Shown here piece after piece: positions 58,186-64,000 of a stretch of 64,000 bases of DNA. A model generated the notes under the pieces. The model was given only the letters and a program-made list of their open reading frames with translations, had not been told where the DNA came from and did not search any database. The DNA is taken from contig NZ_BMPG01000004.1 of assembly GCF_014647475.1 (NCBI RefSeq), positions 173,092 through 237,091 of the forward strand, written 5' to 3'. Position numbers and translations under genes: made by a program. Source of the stretch: Halocalculus aciditolerans. GTDB lineage: Archaea > Halobacteriota > Halobacteria > Halobacteriales > Halobacteriaceae. How positions within the stretch are numbered: position 1 is the stretch's first letter; the number at the start of each line of letters is the position of its first letter.

Positions 58186-58572
58186 ATGAGCGAGGAGGCG
58201 TCCGAGGTCCGGGTGGACTCTCGGTGGTGGTACTGGATCGGGGTGTTGGTCGTGGTGACGGTCGTCGAGATAGGGCTCGGGGTGTTGCTCGTCGGGGCGG
58301 TCGCGGCGACGCTGGTGTCGCAGGGCCAGCCGCCGACGGGGGCGCTCGTCGTCGCGGTTCCCTACCTCGTGTTCGCGCTCGCGGTGCGGGTCATCTTCCC
58401 GCTCGCCGTGTTCCGGGACGCGACCGCAGTGCGAGACGCGGACGTCGAGTGGTCGCCGGAGCCCTGGAACTGGGCGCTCGTCGCCGTCGTCGGCTTCTTC
58501 GTACCCGTGTTCGACACGGCGGTCGCGCTCTACTACCTCTACCGGCGACACCGCGCCGTCGGCGTCCCCTAG
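58186..58572 (+). CDS. Three-to-four-helix membrane protein of unknown function
   Basis: A 128-residue protein. The N-terminal charged segment is followed by helices YWIGVLVVVTVVEIGLGVLL, LVVAVPYLVFALAVRVIFPL and WALVAVVGFFVPVFDTAVAL, ending in a positive LYYLYRRHRAV tail. A conserved-looking loop VFRDATAVRDADVEWSPEPW lies before the last helix. No family function is known. Confidence 0.7.
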   Translation: MSEEASEVRVDSRWWYWIGVLVVVTVVEIGLGVLLVGAVAATLVSQGQPPTGALVVAVPYLVFALAVRVIFPLAVFRDATAVRDADVEWSPEPWNWALVAVVGFFVPVFDTAVALYYLYRRHRAVGVP

Positions 58573-58611
58573 TCCGGTAAGTTGAGGTGGGCGGACGACG
58601 ACGCTCGAAGT

Positions 58612-58821
58612 ATGAACGCGCGATTCGACGACATCGACACGCTCGACTGGGTCGGCATCCCCATGGGCGTCGTTCTCGCTCTCGTCGGCCTGATGACGCT
58701 CGTCGGGATGCCCTGGCAGTACGCGAACAGCATCGCCGTGACCGCCGGACAGATTCTCGGCAGCCTCCTCCTCCTCGTCGGCGGCCTCGGGTTCGCCTAC
58801 TACCTCTACAGCACGCGGTAA
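58612..58821 (+). CDS. Two-helix small membrane protein
   Basis: A 69-residue protein: an acidic start (MNARFDDIDTLDWVGI), then helices GVVLALVGLMTLVG and TAGQILGSLLLLVGGLGFAY. It is in a run of three same-strand genes (gaps 39 and 10 bp), so it is likely co-transcribed with the glutaredoxin gene. Confidence 0.65.
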   Translation: MNARFDDIDTLDWVGIPMGVVLALVGLMTLVGMPWQYANSIAVTAGQILGSLLLLVGGLGFAYYLYSTR

Positions 58822-58831
58822 CGCCGCGTCG

Positions 58832-59083
58832 ATGCCCGCGCCCGACCACGTCGTCACGATATACACGCGCGAGCAGTGCCACCTCTGCGACGACGCGAAA
58901 GCCGCCGTCGAAGCCGTCGCCGCCCGCGTCGACGCGACCGTCGACATCGAACTCGTCGACGTCGACACCGACCCCGATCTCCGAGCCGAGTACGGCGACC
59001 GCGTGCCCTACGTCCTCGTCGACGGCGCGCCGAAGTTCAAATACCGCGTCGACCGCGGCGAACTCGAAACCATGCTCGACTGA
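58832..59083 (+). CDS. Glutaredoxin family protein
   Basis: An 83-residue thioredoxin-fold protein. The redox motif CHLC (REQCHLCDDAKAAV) sits after the first strand, and the cis-proline segment is GDRVPYVLVDGAPKFKYRV. Such short glutaredoxin-like proteins reduce disulfides or mixed thiols; haloarchaea use gamma-glutamylcysteine, so the donor is uncertain. It starts 10 bp after the small membrane protein gene. Confidence 0.85.
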   Translation: MPAPDHVVTIYTREQCHLCDDAKAAVEAVAARVDATVDIELVDVDTDPDLRAEYGDRVPYVLVDGAPKFKYRVDRGELETMLD

Positions 59084-59148
59084 ACGGCTTCGTCGCCCAG
59101 CGGAACGACGGCAGGAAACGAGAGAACGGAACGACGCGAAGAACGGGG

Positions 59149-59352
59149 TTACTCCGTGTCGTCCTCTTCGGGCTGCACGACGACCGTGATGAGACCGACG
59201 AGGACGCCGAGGACGCCGAGGAGAATCGAGTACCGCGGGAAGGCCTCCGGGACGAGCGCGACGGAGAGCAGCGCGAGCGCTGCGAGTTTCGTCGCGCGGT
59301 CGAGGAGGAAGTACACCCGCGGGGAGACGCGGGGAGTGTGAGTCGGTGGCAT
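59149..59352 (-). CDS. Small membrane protein of the cytochrome bc operon
   Basis: A 67-residue protein with two hydrophobic helices (LAALALLSVALVPEAF, YSILLGVLGVLVGLITVVV) and an acidic tail. It follows the cytochrome b gene by 18 bp on the same strand, so it belongs to the bc transcript and may be a small accessory subunit; no motif identifies it. Confidence 0.6.
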   Translation of the reverse strand: MPPTHTPRVSPRVYFLLDRATKLAALALLSVALVPEAFPRYSILLGVLGVLVGLITVVVQPEEDDTE

Positions 59353-59370
59353 TGTGTGTGATTTGTGGGG

Positions 59371-60777
59371 TTAGTCCGCGTCGGCCTCTGCGGCCGTCTC
59401 ACTCGGATCCTCGACGTCTCGCCGCTCGACGCCGCGTTTCAGGACCACGTACGTGATGAGGCCCCAGAGGACCGGGACGACGACCGTCAGTATCTGGAGC
59501 GGCAGGAGCACGCCGCCCGACGTCGTCTCGACGCCGAATAGCGCGAGGAACTTCACGAGGCCGGTGTTCATCCCCGCGATGGAGAGGATGAGCACCATCG
59601 TGATCGCGGCGACGCCGACCGCCGTCTGCTTGGGGCGGCGAATCGGGTCAGCCGTGAAGTGAACCTCCCTGTCGCTGTAGTCGATGAACGGCCACAGCAC
59701 GAGCACCGTCGCGATGATACCCGGCGCGATGACGCCGCCGACGAATTCGGTCTTCGGCACGAACGTCACGATCTTCAGGATGCCGAACACCCACATCAGA
59801 TACCAGTCCGGTGCGACGCTTCCCGGCGTGCTCGTCGGGTTGTTCGGCCCCCAGATCGGGAGGCGCTGCACCGGGAAGAACGCCGCGAGCAACGCGATGA
59901 CGCCGAGCACGCCGAGGAAGACCACGACCGTGACCGCGGCCTGGTTCGGCACGAGCGGCACGCCGACCACGCGGGACTGGTCGTTCTCCTCGACGCCGTG
60001 TTGCTCGTCGGAGTCACGCGTCCCCTTCTGCTCCGTGTGCTTCTGCCGGACGAGCAAGAGCATGTGGACCGCGATGAGTCCGCCGATGATGAGCGGGATG
60101 AGGAACGTGTGGAAGAAGAACAACCGCGGGAGGATGACGGCCGCGTTGTCCGGCCACTCCCCGCCGAAGATCAGGAGTTTCAGCGTCTCACCGACGTACG
60201 GGATCGAACCCGCGATCGTGAACGCGATCCCCGTCGCCGTCGACGCGTACTCGTCGAACGGGAGCGCGTACCCGAACACGGCCTCGCCGAGGCTGATGAA
60301 GAGGAGCGTCGCGCCGACGACCCAGTTGAGCTCGCGGGGGTTCCGGTACGCACCGCTGAAGAACACGCGCAGCATGTGCAGGCCGATCGCCGCGATGAAC
60401 ACGAACGCCGCCCAGTGGTGGACCATCCGCGTGAACATCCCGAACGGCACGTCGTACGTGATACGCAGCACGCTCGCGAACGCGACCGGGACCTCCGTTC
60501 CCGCGTACTGCGCCGCCGCGCCCGTGTACTCGGTCGCCGCCGCGCCCGGCCGGTAGAGCAAGCCGAGGAACGTCCCCGTCATCACGAGGATGACGAAGGA
60601 GAACAGGGAGACCTCGCCCAGGAGGAACGACGCGTACTTGTCCTCCGGGAAGGCCTTTCCAAGGAACTGGTCGTTCAAATCGAGGCGGTCGTCGAGCCAC
60701 GTGTACACCCGGCTCTGCCCGTAGCCGCCGTCGTCGTCCGTCTCTAACTGATTAGGGGTGTTGTCTTCTGTCGCCAT
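59371..60777 (-). CDS. Cytochrome b of the bc complex (b6 and subunit IV-like parts in one chain)
   Basis: A 468-residue membrane protein from ATG 60777 (MATEDNTPN), 4 bp after the Rieske stop. Heme-ligand helices carry MVHHWAAFVFIAAIGLHMLR and FFHTFLIPLIIGGLIAVHML; the second pair has 14 residues between histidines. The Qo-site motif is PDWY (APDWYLMWVFGILK) rather than PEWY. The C-terminal half adds the subunit-IV-type helices. The complex oxidises quinol and passes electrons to the Rieske centre. No separate subunit IV gene is present. Confidence 0.93.
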   Translation of the reverse strand: MATEDNTPNQLETDDDGGYGQSRVYTWLDDRLDLNDQFLGKAFPEDKYASFLLGEVSLFSFVILVMTGTFLGLLYRPGAAATEYTGAAAQYAGTEVPVAFASVLRITYDVPFGMFTRMVHHWAAFVFIAAIGLHMLRVFFSGAYRNPRELNWVVGATLLFISLGEAVFGYALPFDEYASTATGIAFTIAGSIPYVGETLKLLIFGGEWPDNAAVILPRLFFFHTFLIPLIIGGLIAVHMLLLVRQKHTEQKGTRDSDEQHGVEENDQSRVVGVPLVPNQAAVTVVVFLGVLGVIALLAAFFPVQRLPIWGPNNPTSTPGSVAPDWYLMWVFGILKIVTFVPKTEFVGGVIAPGIIATVLVLWPFIDYSDREVHFTADPIRRPKQTAVGVAAITMVLILSIAGMNTGLVKFLALFGVETTSGGVLLPLQILTVVVPVLWGLITYVVLKRGVERRDVEDPSETAAEADAD

Positions 60778-60781
60778 TGAG

Positions 60782-61474
60782 TTACTCCGTGACACCGATC
60801 GGACCCTCGAACGGCCCGGTTGCCATGATCAAACTACCGTCCTCCGTGAAGCCGATCGGGAGCTGGGGGAGCGGCCGCGGGGCCGGTCCGCCGGTGACCT
60901 TACACCCCTGCAGGGGGTTGAACTCCGACTGGTGGCAGGGACAGTGCAGATTCCGGTTGTTCGGCCCGGACCGCTGACTGACCGAACACCCCGCGTGCGT
61001 GCACACGCCGGAGTACGCCACGTACCCCTGCACCGTCCCGTCGGTATTCGTCGGCTCCTGAAAGTCGCCCTCGCTGAACCGCAGGAGGAGCGTCGTCGTC
61101 TTCCCCGTCACGAGCGCTCCGCCGCCTTCCTGCTCCGGGAAGACGGTCAGCATCTCACCGCTCCCCTCCTCGATGGCGTCCGCTTTGATGCGGTTCCCCT
61201 CCTCGTCGACGAGGTGAACGCCCTTCGTGTAGATGTTCTTGTAGGTCAGCTCGCGGCCGCCGGTGACCGCGGCGTTCTCCACGCCCGTGAGCGCGGACAC
61301 GGCGAAACTCCCGATCGCCGCCGCGCCAGCGACACCAGCGAGGAACGTCGCCGCGTTCCGCCGCGTCGTCCGAATCGTGTCATCTGGCGACGGCGGCACC
61401 TCGTCCGCCTGCTCGGTCTGTCCGTCCGGTTCGACGCTCGTCTCGACTTCGGATTCGGTGTCGTCTGCACTCAT
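60782..61474 (-). CDS. Rieske iron-sulfur protein of the bc complex
   Basis: A 230-residue protein. An acidic N-terminus precedes TTRRNAATFLAGVAGAAAIG, a Tat-type RR motif followed by a hydrophobic anchor. The 2Fe-2S motifs are VCTHAGCS and CPCHQSEF, followed by GPAPRPLPQLP. It accepts electrons from quinol at cytochrome b and donates them to the next carrier, likely a halocyanin. It overlaps neither neighbour: gaps are 1 bp upstream and 4 bp downstream, an operon arrangement. Confidence 0.95.
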   Translation of the reverse strand: MSADDTESEVETSVEPDGQTEQADEVPPSPDDTIRTTRRNAATFLAGVAGAAAIGSFAVSALTGVENAAVTGGRELTYKNIYTKGVHLVDEEGNRIKADAIEEGSGEMLTVFPEQEGGGALVTGKTTTLLLRFSEGDFQEPTNTDGTVQGYVAYSGVCTHAGCSVSQRSGPNNRNLHCPCHQSEFNPLQGCKVTGGPAPRPLPQLPIGFTEDGSLIMATGPFEGPIGVTE

Positions 61475-61475
61475 G

Positions 61476-62054
61476 TTAGTGGTCGCGCTCCTCCGCCACC
61501 TCGATGGACGGAATGAAGTACGTCGTATAGCACGTGACGAGTTCCGCGAGCGAGAAACACAGCAACGCTGTGTACACGCCGAGGAACTGGAGCCGTGACT
61601 GCGAGAACGCCTCCGCGCCGAGGAGTGCCGCGAACAACACGGACAGGAAGGCGAACAGGCCGACGAGCCAGACGCCCTTCAGATCCGCGCGAGCCGGCCA
61701 GTACGCCACGATGGAGCGGTACTCGGACTCGACGAAGCTCGGAACGTCGGGGAGCGGGCCCTCCTCGCCGGAGAGCGGTTCACCCCGCCGTCCCACCCGG
61801 TTGATGAACCGGGCCTGCCAGCCGACGAACCCCATAATCGCGAAGAGGCCGAGCCAGCTCAGTATTCCCGCCATCTGCACGGAAATCTCGGTCGGGGAGT
61901 TAATGAAGTGCCCCGTCGGGGCGAGCGTGCTGTTCTCCGGTTGCTGGACTGCAATCGTCTCGAAGCTGTTGTGGCCGCTAACAGACGCCACTCCCCACAT
62001 CGGTAGGAGGACGGCGGCTATCAACAGCAGTACGATGGCCGTTTCCCTTCTCAT
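61476..62054 (-). CDS. Membrane protein at the head of the cytochrome bc operon
   Basis: A 192-residue protein from ATG 62054 (MRRETAIVLLLIAAVLLPMW); the longer frame upstream is basic and unlikely. A signal-anchor is followed by an extracellular segment (SGHNSFETIAVQQPENSTLA) and three more helices (MAGILSWLGLFAIMGFVGW, VWLVGLFAFLSVLFAALLGA, GVYTALLCFSLAELVTCY). It directly precedes the Rieske gene (1 bp), so it is probably a subunit or assembly factor; no catalytic motif. Confidence 0.75.
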   Translation of the reverse strand: MRRETAIVLLLIAAVLLPMWGVASVSGHNSFETIAVQQPENSTLAPTGHFINSPTEISVQMAGILSWLGLFAIMGFVGWQARFINRVGRRGEPLSGEEGPLPDVPSFVESEYRSIVAYWPARADLKGVWLVGLFAFLSVLFAALLGAEAFSQSRLQFLGVYTALLCFSLAELVTCYTTYFIPSIEVAEERDH

Positions 62055-62242
62055 GTTCTGGAACCTTTGGTCGTACCGCGAACTGCGCGGCGACGCGGCA
62101 GTTGACTTACCCGTGACTTCGGTACGTCGGATACATCGTTGTTTCGATTGCGCGAAGCCGAAATCCCACACGGCGCTTCCGAAACACACTCAACACCGCC
62201 GCGTCAAGACCCACAAGAGAGACTCCACACCGGGACTTGCAC

Positions 62243-62941
62243 ATGAAACGAAGACAGTTCCTCTCCACGGCGGCCGGCACCGGCGTCGCGAGCACAGCGA
62301 TCATCGGCACCGCAGCAGCCCAAGAGTCCGAGGGCGGCGACCCGCGACAGGGCAGCGGAACCGAAGACGACCCCTACATCGTCGAGATGCACACCGAAGG
62401 GAGCGAGTATCTCTTCGACCCCGTCGGCCTCTACGTCGAGCCCGGCGACACCGTCCGCTGGGTCAACGCCAGCGGCGCGCACTCGACGGCCTCATACTCA
62501 CCGGAGAACCCGCGCGCCGAAGTCAGCCTCATCCCCGAGGACGCAGAACCCTGGAACAGCGGCGTCTTCCAGGAACAAGGCGCGACGTTCGACTACACCT
62601 TCGAAGCCGAAGGAACCTACGACTACTACTGCGAGCCCCACAAGACGCTCGGGATGGTCGCCCGCATCGTCTGCGGCGAACCCGGCGGCCCCGCCGAAGA
62701 AAACGAGATTCCCGACGACGTCGGTGCCGGCGTCCTCCCGCCCTCCGACACCATCGTCGAAGATCTCGCGCTCTCCTACCCGTACTTCCCCGACACGGGC
62801 GCCGGGAGCCTCCCCGGACTCGCCATCGGCGGCATCAGTCTGTTCGCACTCGCGAACGCCTACCTCCTCTCCGACTACGACATCTCCTCCGGCCGCTACG
62901 GAGAGGACGCCCCCGACGACACCCAGACCGGGCGCGACTAA
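62243..62941 (+). CDS. Halocyanin with C-terminal membrane anchor
   Basis: A 232-residue protein from ATG 62243 (MKRRQFLSTAAGTGVAS), a Tat signal. The cupredoxin domain has copper ligands in GAHSTASYS (His), YDYYCEPHKTLGM (Cys, His, Met). A proline/acid linker leads to the helix GLAIGGISLFALANAYLL, anchoring the domain outside the cell. It is divergent from the bc operon (188 bp), so it is a likely electron acceptor of the Rieske protein. Confidence 0.92.
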   Translation: MKRRQFLSTAAGTGVASTAIIGTAAAQESEGGDPRQGSGTEDDPYIVEMHTEGSEYLFDPVGLYVEPGDTVRWVNASGAHSTASYSPENPRAEVSLIPEDAEPWNSGVFQEQGATFDYTFEAEGTYDYYCEPHKTLGMVARIVCGEPGGPAEENEIPDDVGAGVLPPSDTIVEDLALSYPYFPDTGAGSLPGLAIGGISLFALANAYLLSDYDISSGRYGEDAPDDTQTGRD

Positions 62942-62984
62942 CGACCTAACGCCTTCCCGGTCGGACCGGGCTTAACGAAATCAG

Positions 62985-63521
62985 TCACTCGCGGAGCAAG
63001 TCCCCGTACTTCTCGCGGACCTTCCGGAGCTTCGGCTGTGTGTTCACCTGACAGTACGTCGACCCGGGATTCTTCTCGAAGTAATCCTGATGGTACGCCT
63101 CCGCCTCGTAGAACTCCGTCCGCGGCTCGACCTCCGTCACGATATCCTCGTAGACGCCCTCCGACTCCAACTCCTCGACGAACGATTCGACGGCCTCCCG
63201 CTGCTCGTCGTTCTCGTAGAACACTGCCGACCGATACTGACTCCCGACGTCCGGCCCCTGTCGGTTCAACGTCGTCGGATCGTGTACGGTGAAGAACACT
63301 GCGAGCAGCTGCTCGTAGGTGATCTCCTCGGGGTCGAACGCGACCTCGATGACCTCCGCATGTCCGGTGTCGCCCTCACAGACCGCCTCGTACGACGGGT
63401 CCTCGACGTGCCCGCCCGCGTACCCGCTCGTCACCTCCTCCACACCGCGTAGCTCTTTGAACACCGCCTCCACACACCAGAAACAACCGCCGGCGAACGT
63501 CGCCCGCTCGTGCTCGCTCAT
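62985..63521 (-). CDS. msrA: Peptide-methionine (S)-S-oxide reductase
   Basis: A 178-residue MsrA. The catalytic motif GGCFWCVEAVF (Cys13) is followed by GYAGGHVEDPSYEAVCEGDTGHAEV, the substrate pocket, then FFTVHDPTTLNRQGPDVGSQYRS and AYHQDYFEKNP. It repairs oxidised methionine in proteins using thioredoxin-like donors. Length and motifs are complete. It converges on the halocyanin gene (43 bp). Confidence 0.95.
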   Translation of the reverse strand: MSEHERATFAGGCFWCVEAVFKELRGVEEVTSGYAGGHVEDPSYEAVCEGDTGHAEVIEVAFDPEEITYEQLLAVFFTVHDPTTLNRQGPDVGSQYRSAVFYENDEQREAVESFVEELESEGVYEDIVTEVEPRTEFYEAEAYHQDYFEKNPGSTYCQVNTQPKLRKVREKYGDLLRE

Positions 63522-63703
63522 ACACGAGTTTGACCGCGCAAAACAATGAACGCACGGGTCGTGACACTCAACACACTCCCGAGAACCAGCCCAGTCGTCG
63601 ACCCGCTGCGCAATTCACACCACGGCGTGCAATCCAGACGATGACGAAAGCCGCAACTTCGCGCGAAACACGGCGTCGCCACTCGCGAACGAGAATACCG
63701 AAA

Positions 63704-63725
63704 AGCCAAGGGCCGGATTTGAACC
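63704..63725 (-). repeat. Echo of the tRNA-Cys 3' end
   Basis: The 22-bp sequence matching the T arm and 3' acceptor strand of tRNA-Cys recurs exactly 90 bp beyond the gene's 3' side (63704-63725 versus 63794-63815). Between them the DNA contains GATTCGAATC and a GCGAGCGAAGCGAGG-type block on the minus strand, as in the tRNA-Lys case. Confidence 0.65.
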
Positions 63726-63793
63726 ACAGTCGCTACCGCTCCCTGATTCGAATCCGACGACGTCTCTCGGACCTCGCTTCGCTCGCTCAAAAG

Positions 63794-63869
63794 AGCCAAG
63801 GGCCGGATTTGAACCGGCGGTGGGCGGCTCTGCAGGCCGCTGCGTTAGGCCGGACTCTGCCACCTTGGC
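63794..63869 (-). tRNA. tRNA-Cys (GCA)
   Basis: Minus strand: acceptor GCCAAGG with CCTTGGC and discriminator T; anticodon stem GCGGC/GCCGC around CTGCAGA (anticodon GCA); T arm GCCGGTTCAAATCCGGC. About 76 nt, no CCA encoded, no intron. A CTTAAG element lies about 30 bp upstream. Confidence 0.94.
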
Positions 63870-63897
63870 ACGCAATACTCGGTAAACGCGACGACCG

Positions 63898-63903
63898 CTT
63901 AAG
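63898..63903 (-). promoter_or_regulatory. TATA-like promoter of tRNA-Cys
   Basis: CTTAAG sits 29-34 bp before the tRNA 5' end on the minus strand, the expected distance for an archaeal TATA element. Confidence 0.4.
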
Positions 63904-64000
63904 GATAGCGGTCCCCGCTAACCGCAACGCTACGAGTATACCGAGAAAAATCCCCGAACAACAACAGCCCCGATGGCTGTCGCTCCTCGGAGACTAATGA

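Overview
This window looks like chromosomal DNA of an extremely halophilic archaeon (class Halobacteria). The DNA is very GC-rich and the predicted proteins are strongly acidic. Archaeal markers include aIF2-beta, L10e/uL16, S6e, PurO IMP cyclohydrolase, type II GAPDH, Hel308 with a KEOPS Cgi121 subunit, archaeal-type RNase P RNA, halocyanins, bacterio-opsin-activator regulators and leaderless promoters with TATA elements about 27-30 bp before the start. No rRNA, CRISPR array, prophage or complete insertion sequence was seen. About 62 protein genes, three tRNAs (Gln-CTG, Lys-TTT, Cys-GCA) and RNase P RNA are annotated.

Layout. 1-5 kb: end of a membrane protein, a HerA/DUF87-type ATPase, a flavin-dependent monooxygenase and an ATP-grasp ligase. 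5-13 kb: aIF2-beta, an MscS channel, L10e with a RimK-like ligase directly behind it, a multicopper oxidase, Hsp20, an MFS carrier and type II GAPDH. 13-22 kb: two M29-type aminopeptidases, a Bat-type regulator divergent from an amphi-Trp protein, a zinc-finger protein, Pcm, a second MFS carrier and a methyltransferase, separated by repeat-rich spacers. 22-31 kb: a CDF metal exporter, RNase P RNA, AMMECR1, a NAD-salvage neighbourhood (nicotinate phosphoribosyltransferase, a secreted HExxH lipoprotein, a nicotinamidase-like hydrolase), a lipoate-ligase-like protein and dihydroorotase. 31-38 kb: BrkB, the hel308-cgi121 pair, GDT1, a halocyanin, tRNA-Gln, purO and a phosphoesterase. 38-47 kb: tryptophanase, aspartate kinase, acetyltransferases, three universal stress proteins, a DHH phosphoesterase and S6e. 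47-55 kb: a co-oriented C2 module of aldehyde dehydrogenase, SatP-type acetate permease, two acetyl-CoA synthetases and a regulator joining a tyrosine-recombinase-like domain to a Bat HTH. 55-64 kb: a beta-CASP nuclease, small acidic ORFs, a ParB-like protein, tRNA-Lys, glutaredoxin, a cytochrome bc operon divergent from a second halocyanin, MsrA and tRNA-Cys.

How the genes work together. The clearest functional units are acetaldehyde/acetate to acetyl-CoA; the bc complex with halocyanin as likely copper electron carrier; nicotinamide to nicotinate mononucleotide; and Hel308 next to the KEOPS subunit.

The most unusual content is in the spacers. Five loci between 5.7 and 18.4 kb carry a paired hairpin whose 10-nt loop (GTTCGNCAGA) is conserved while its stem changes by compensating substitutions; the two copies always lie 33-34 bp apart. 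A second family of GAGCGAGC-core palindromes abuts or overlaps stop codons, again with arms that differ between copies but match within each copy. Blocks of the same repeat grammar occur in frame inside the KEOPS gene cgi121. A larger folded element occurs at 3.6 and 38.7 kb with compensatory changes, and the 3' ends of tRNA-Lys and tRNA-Cys are each echoed downstream.
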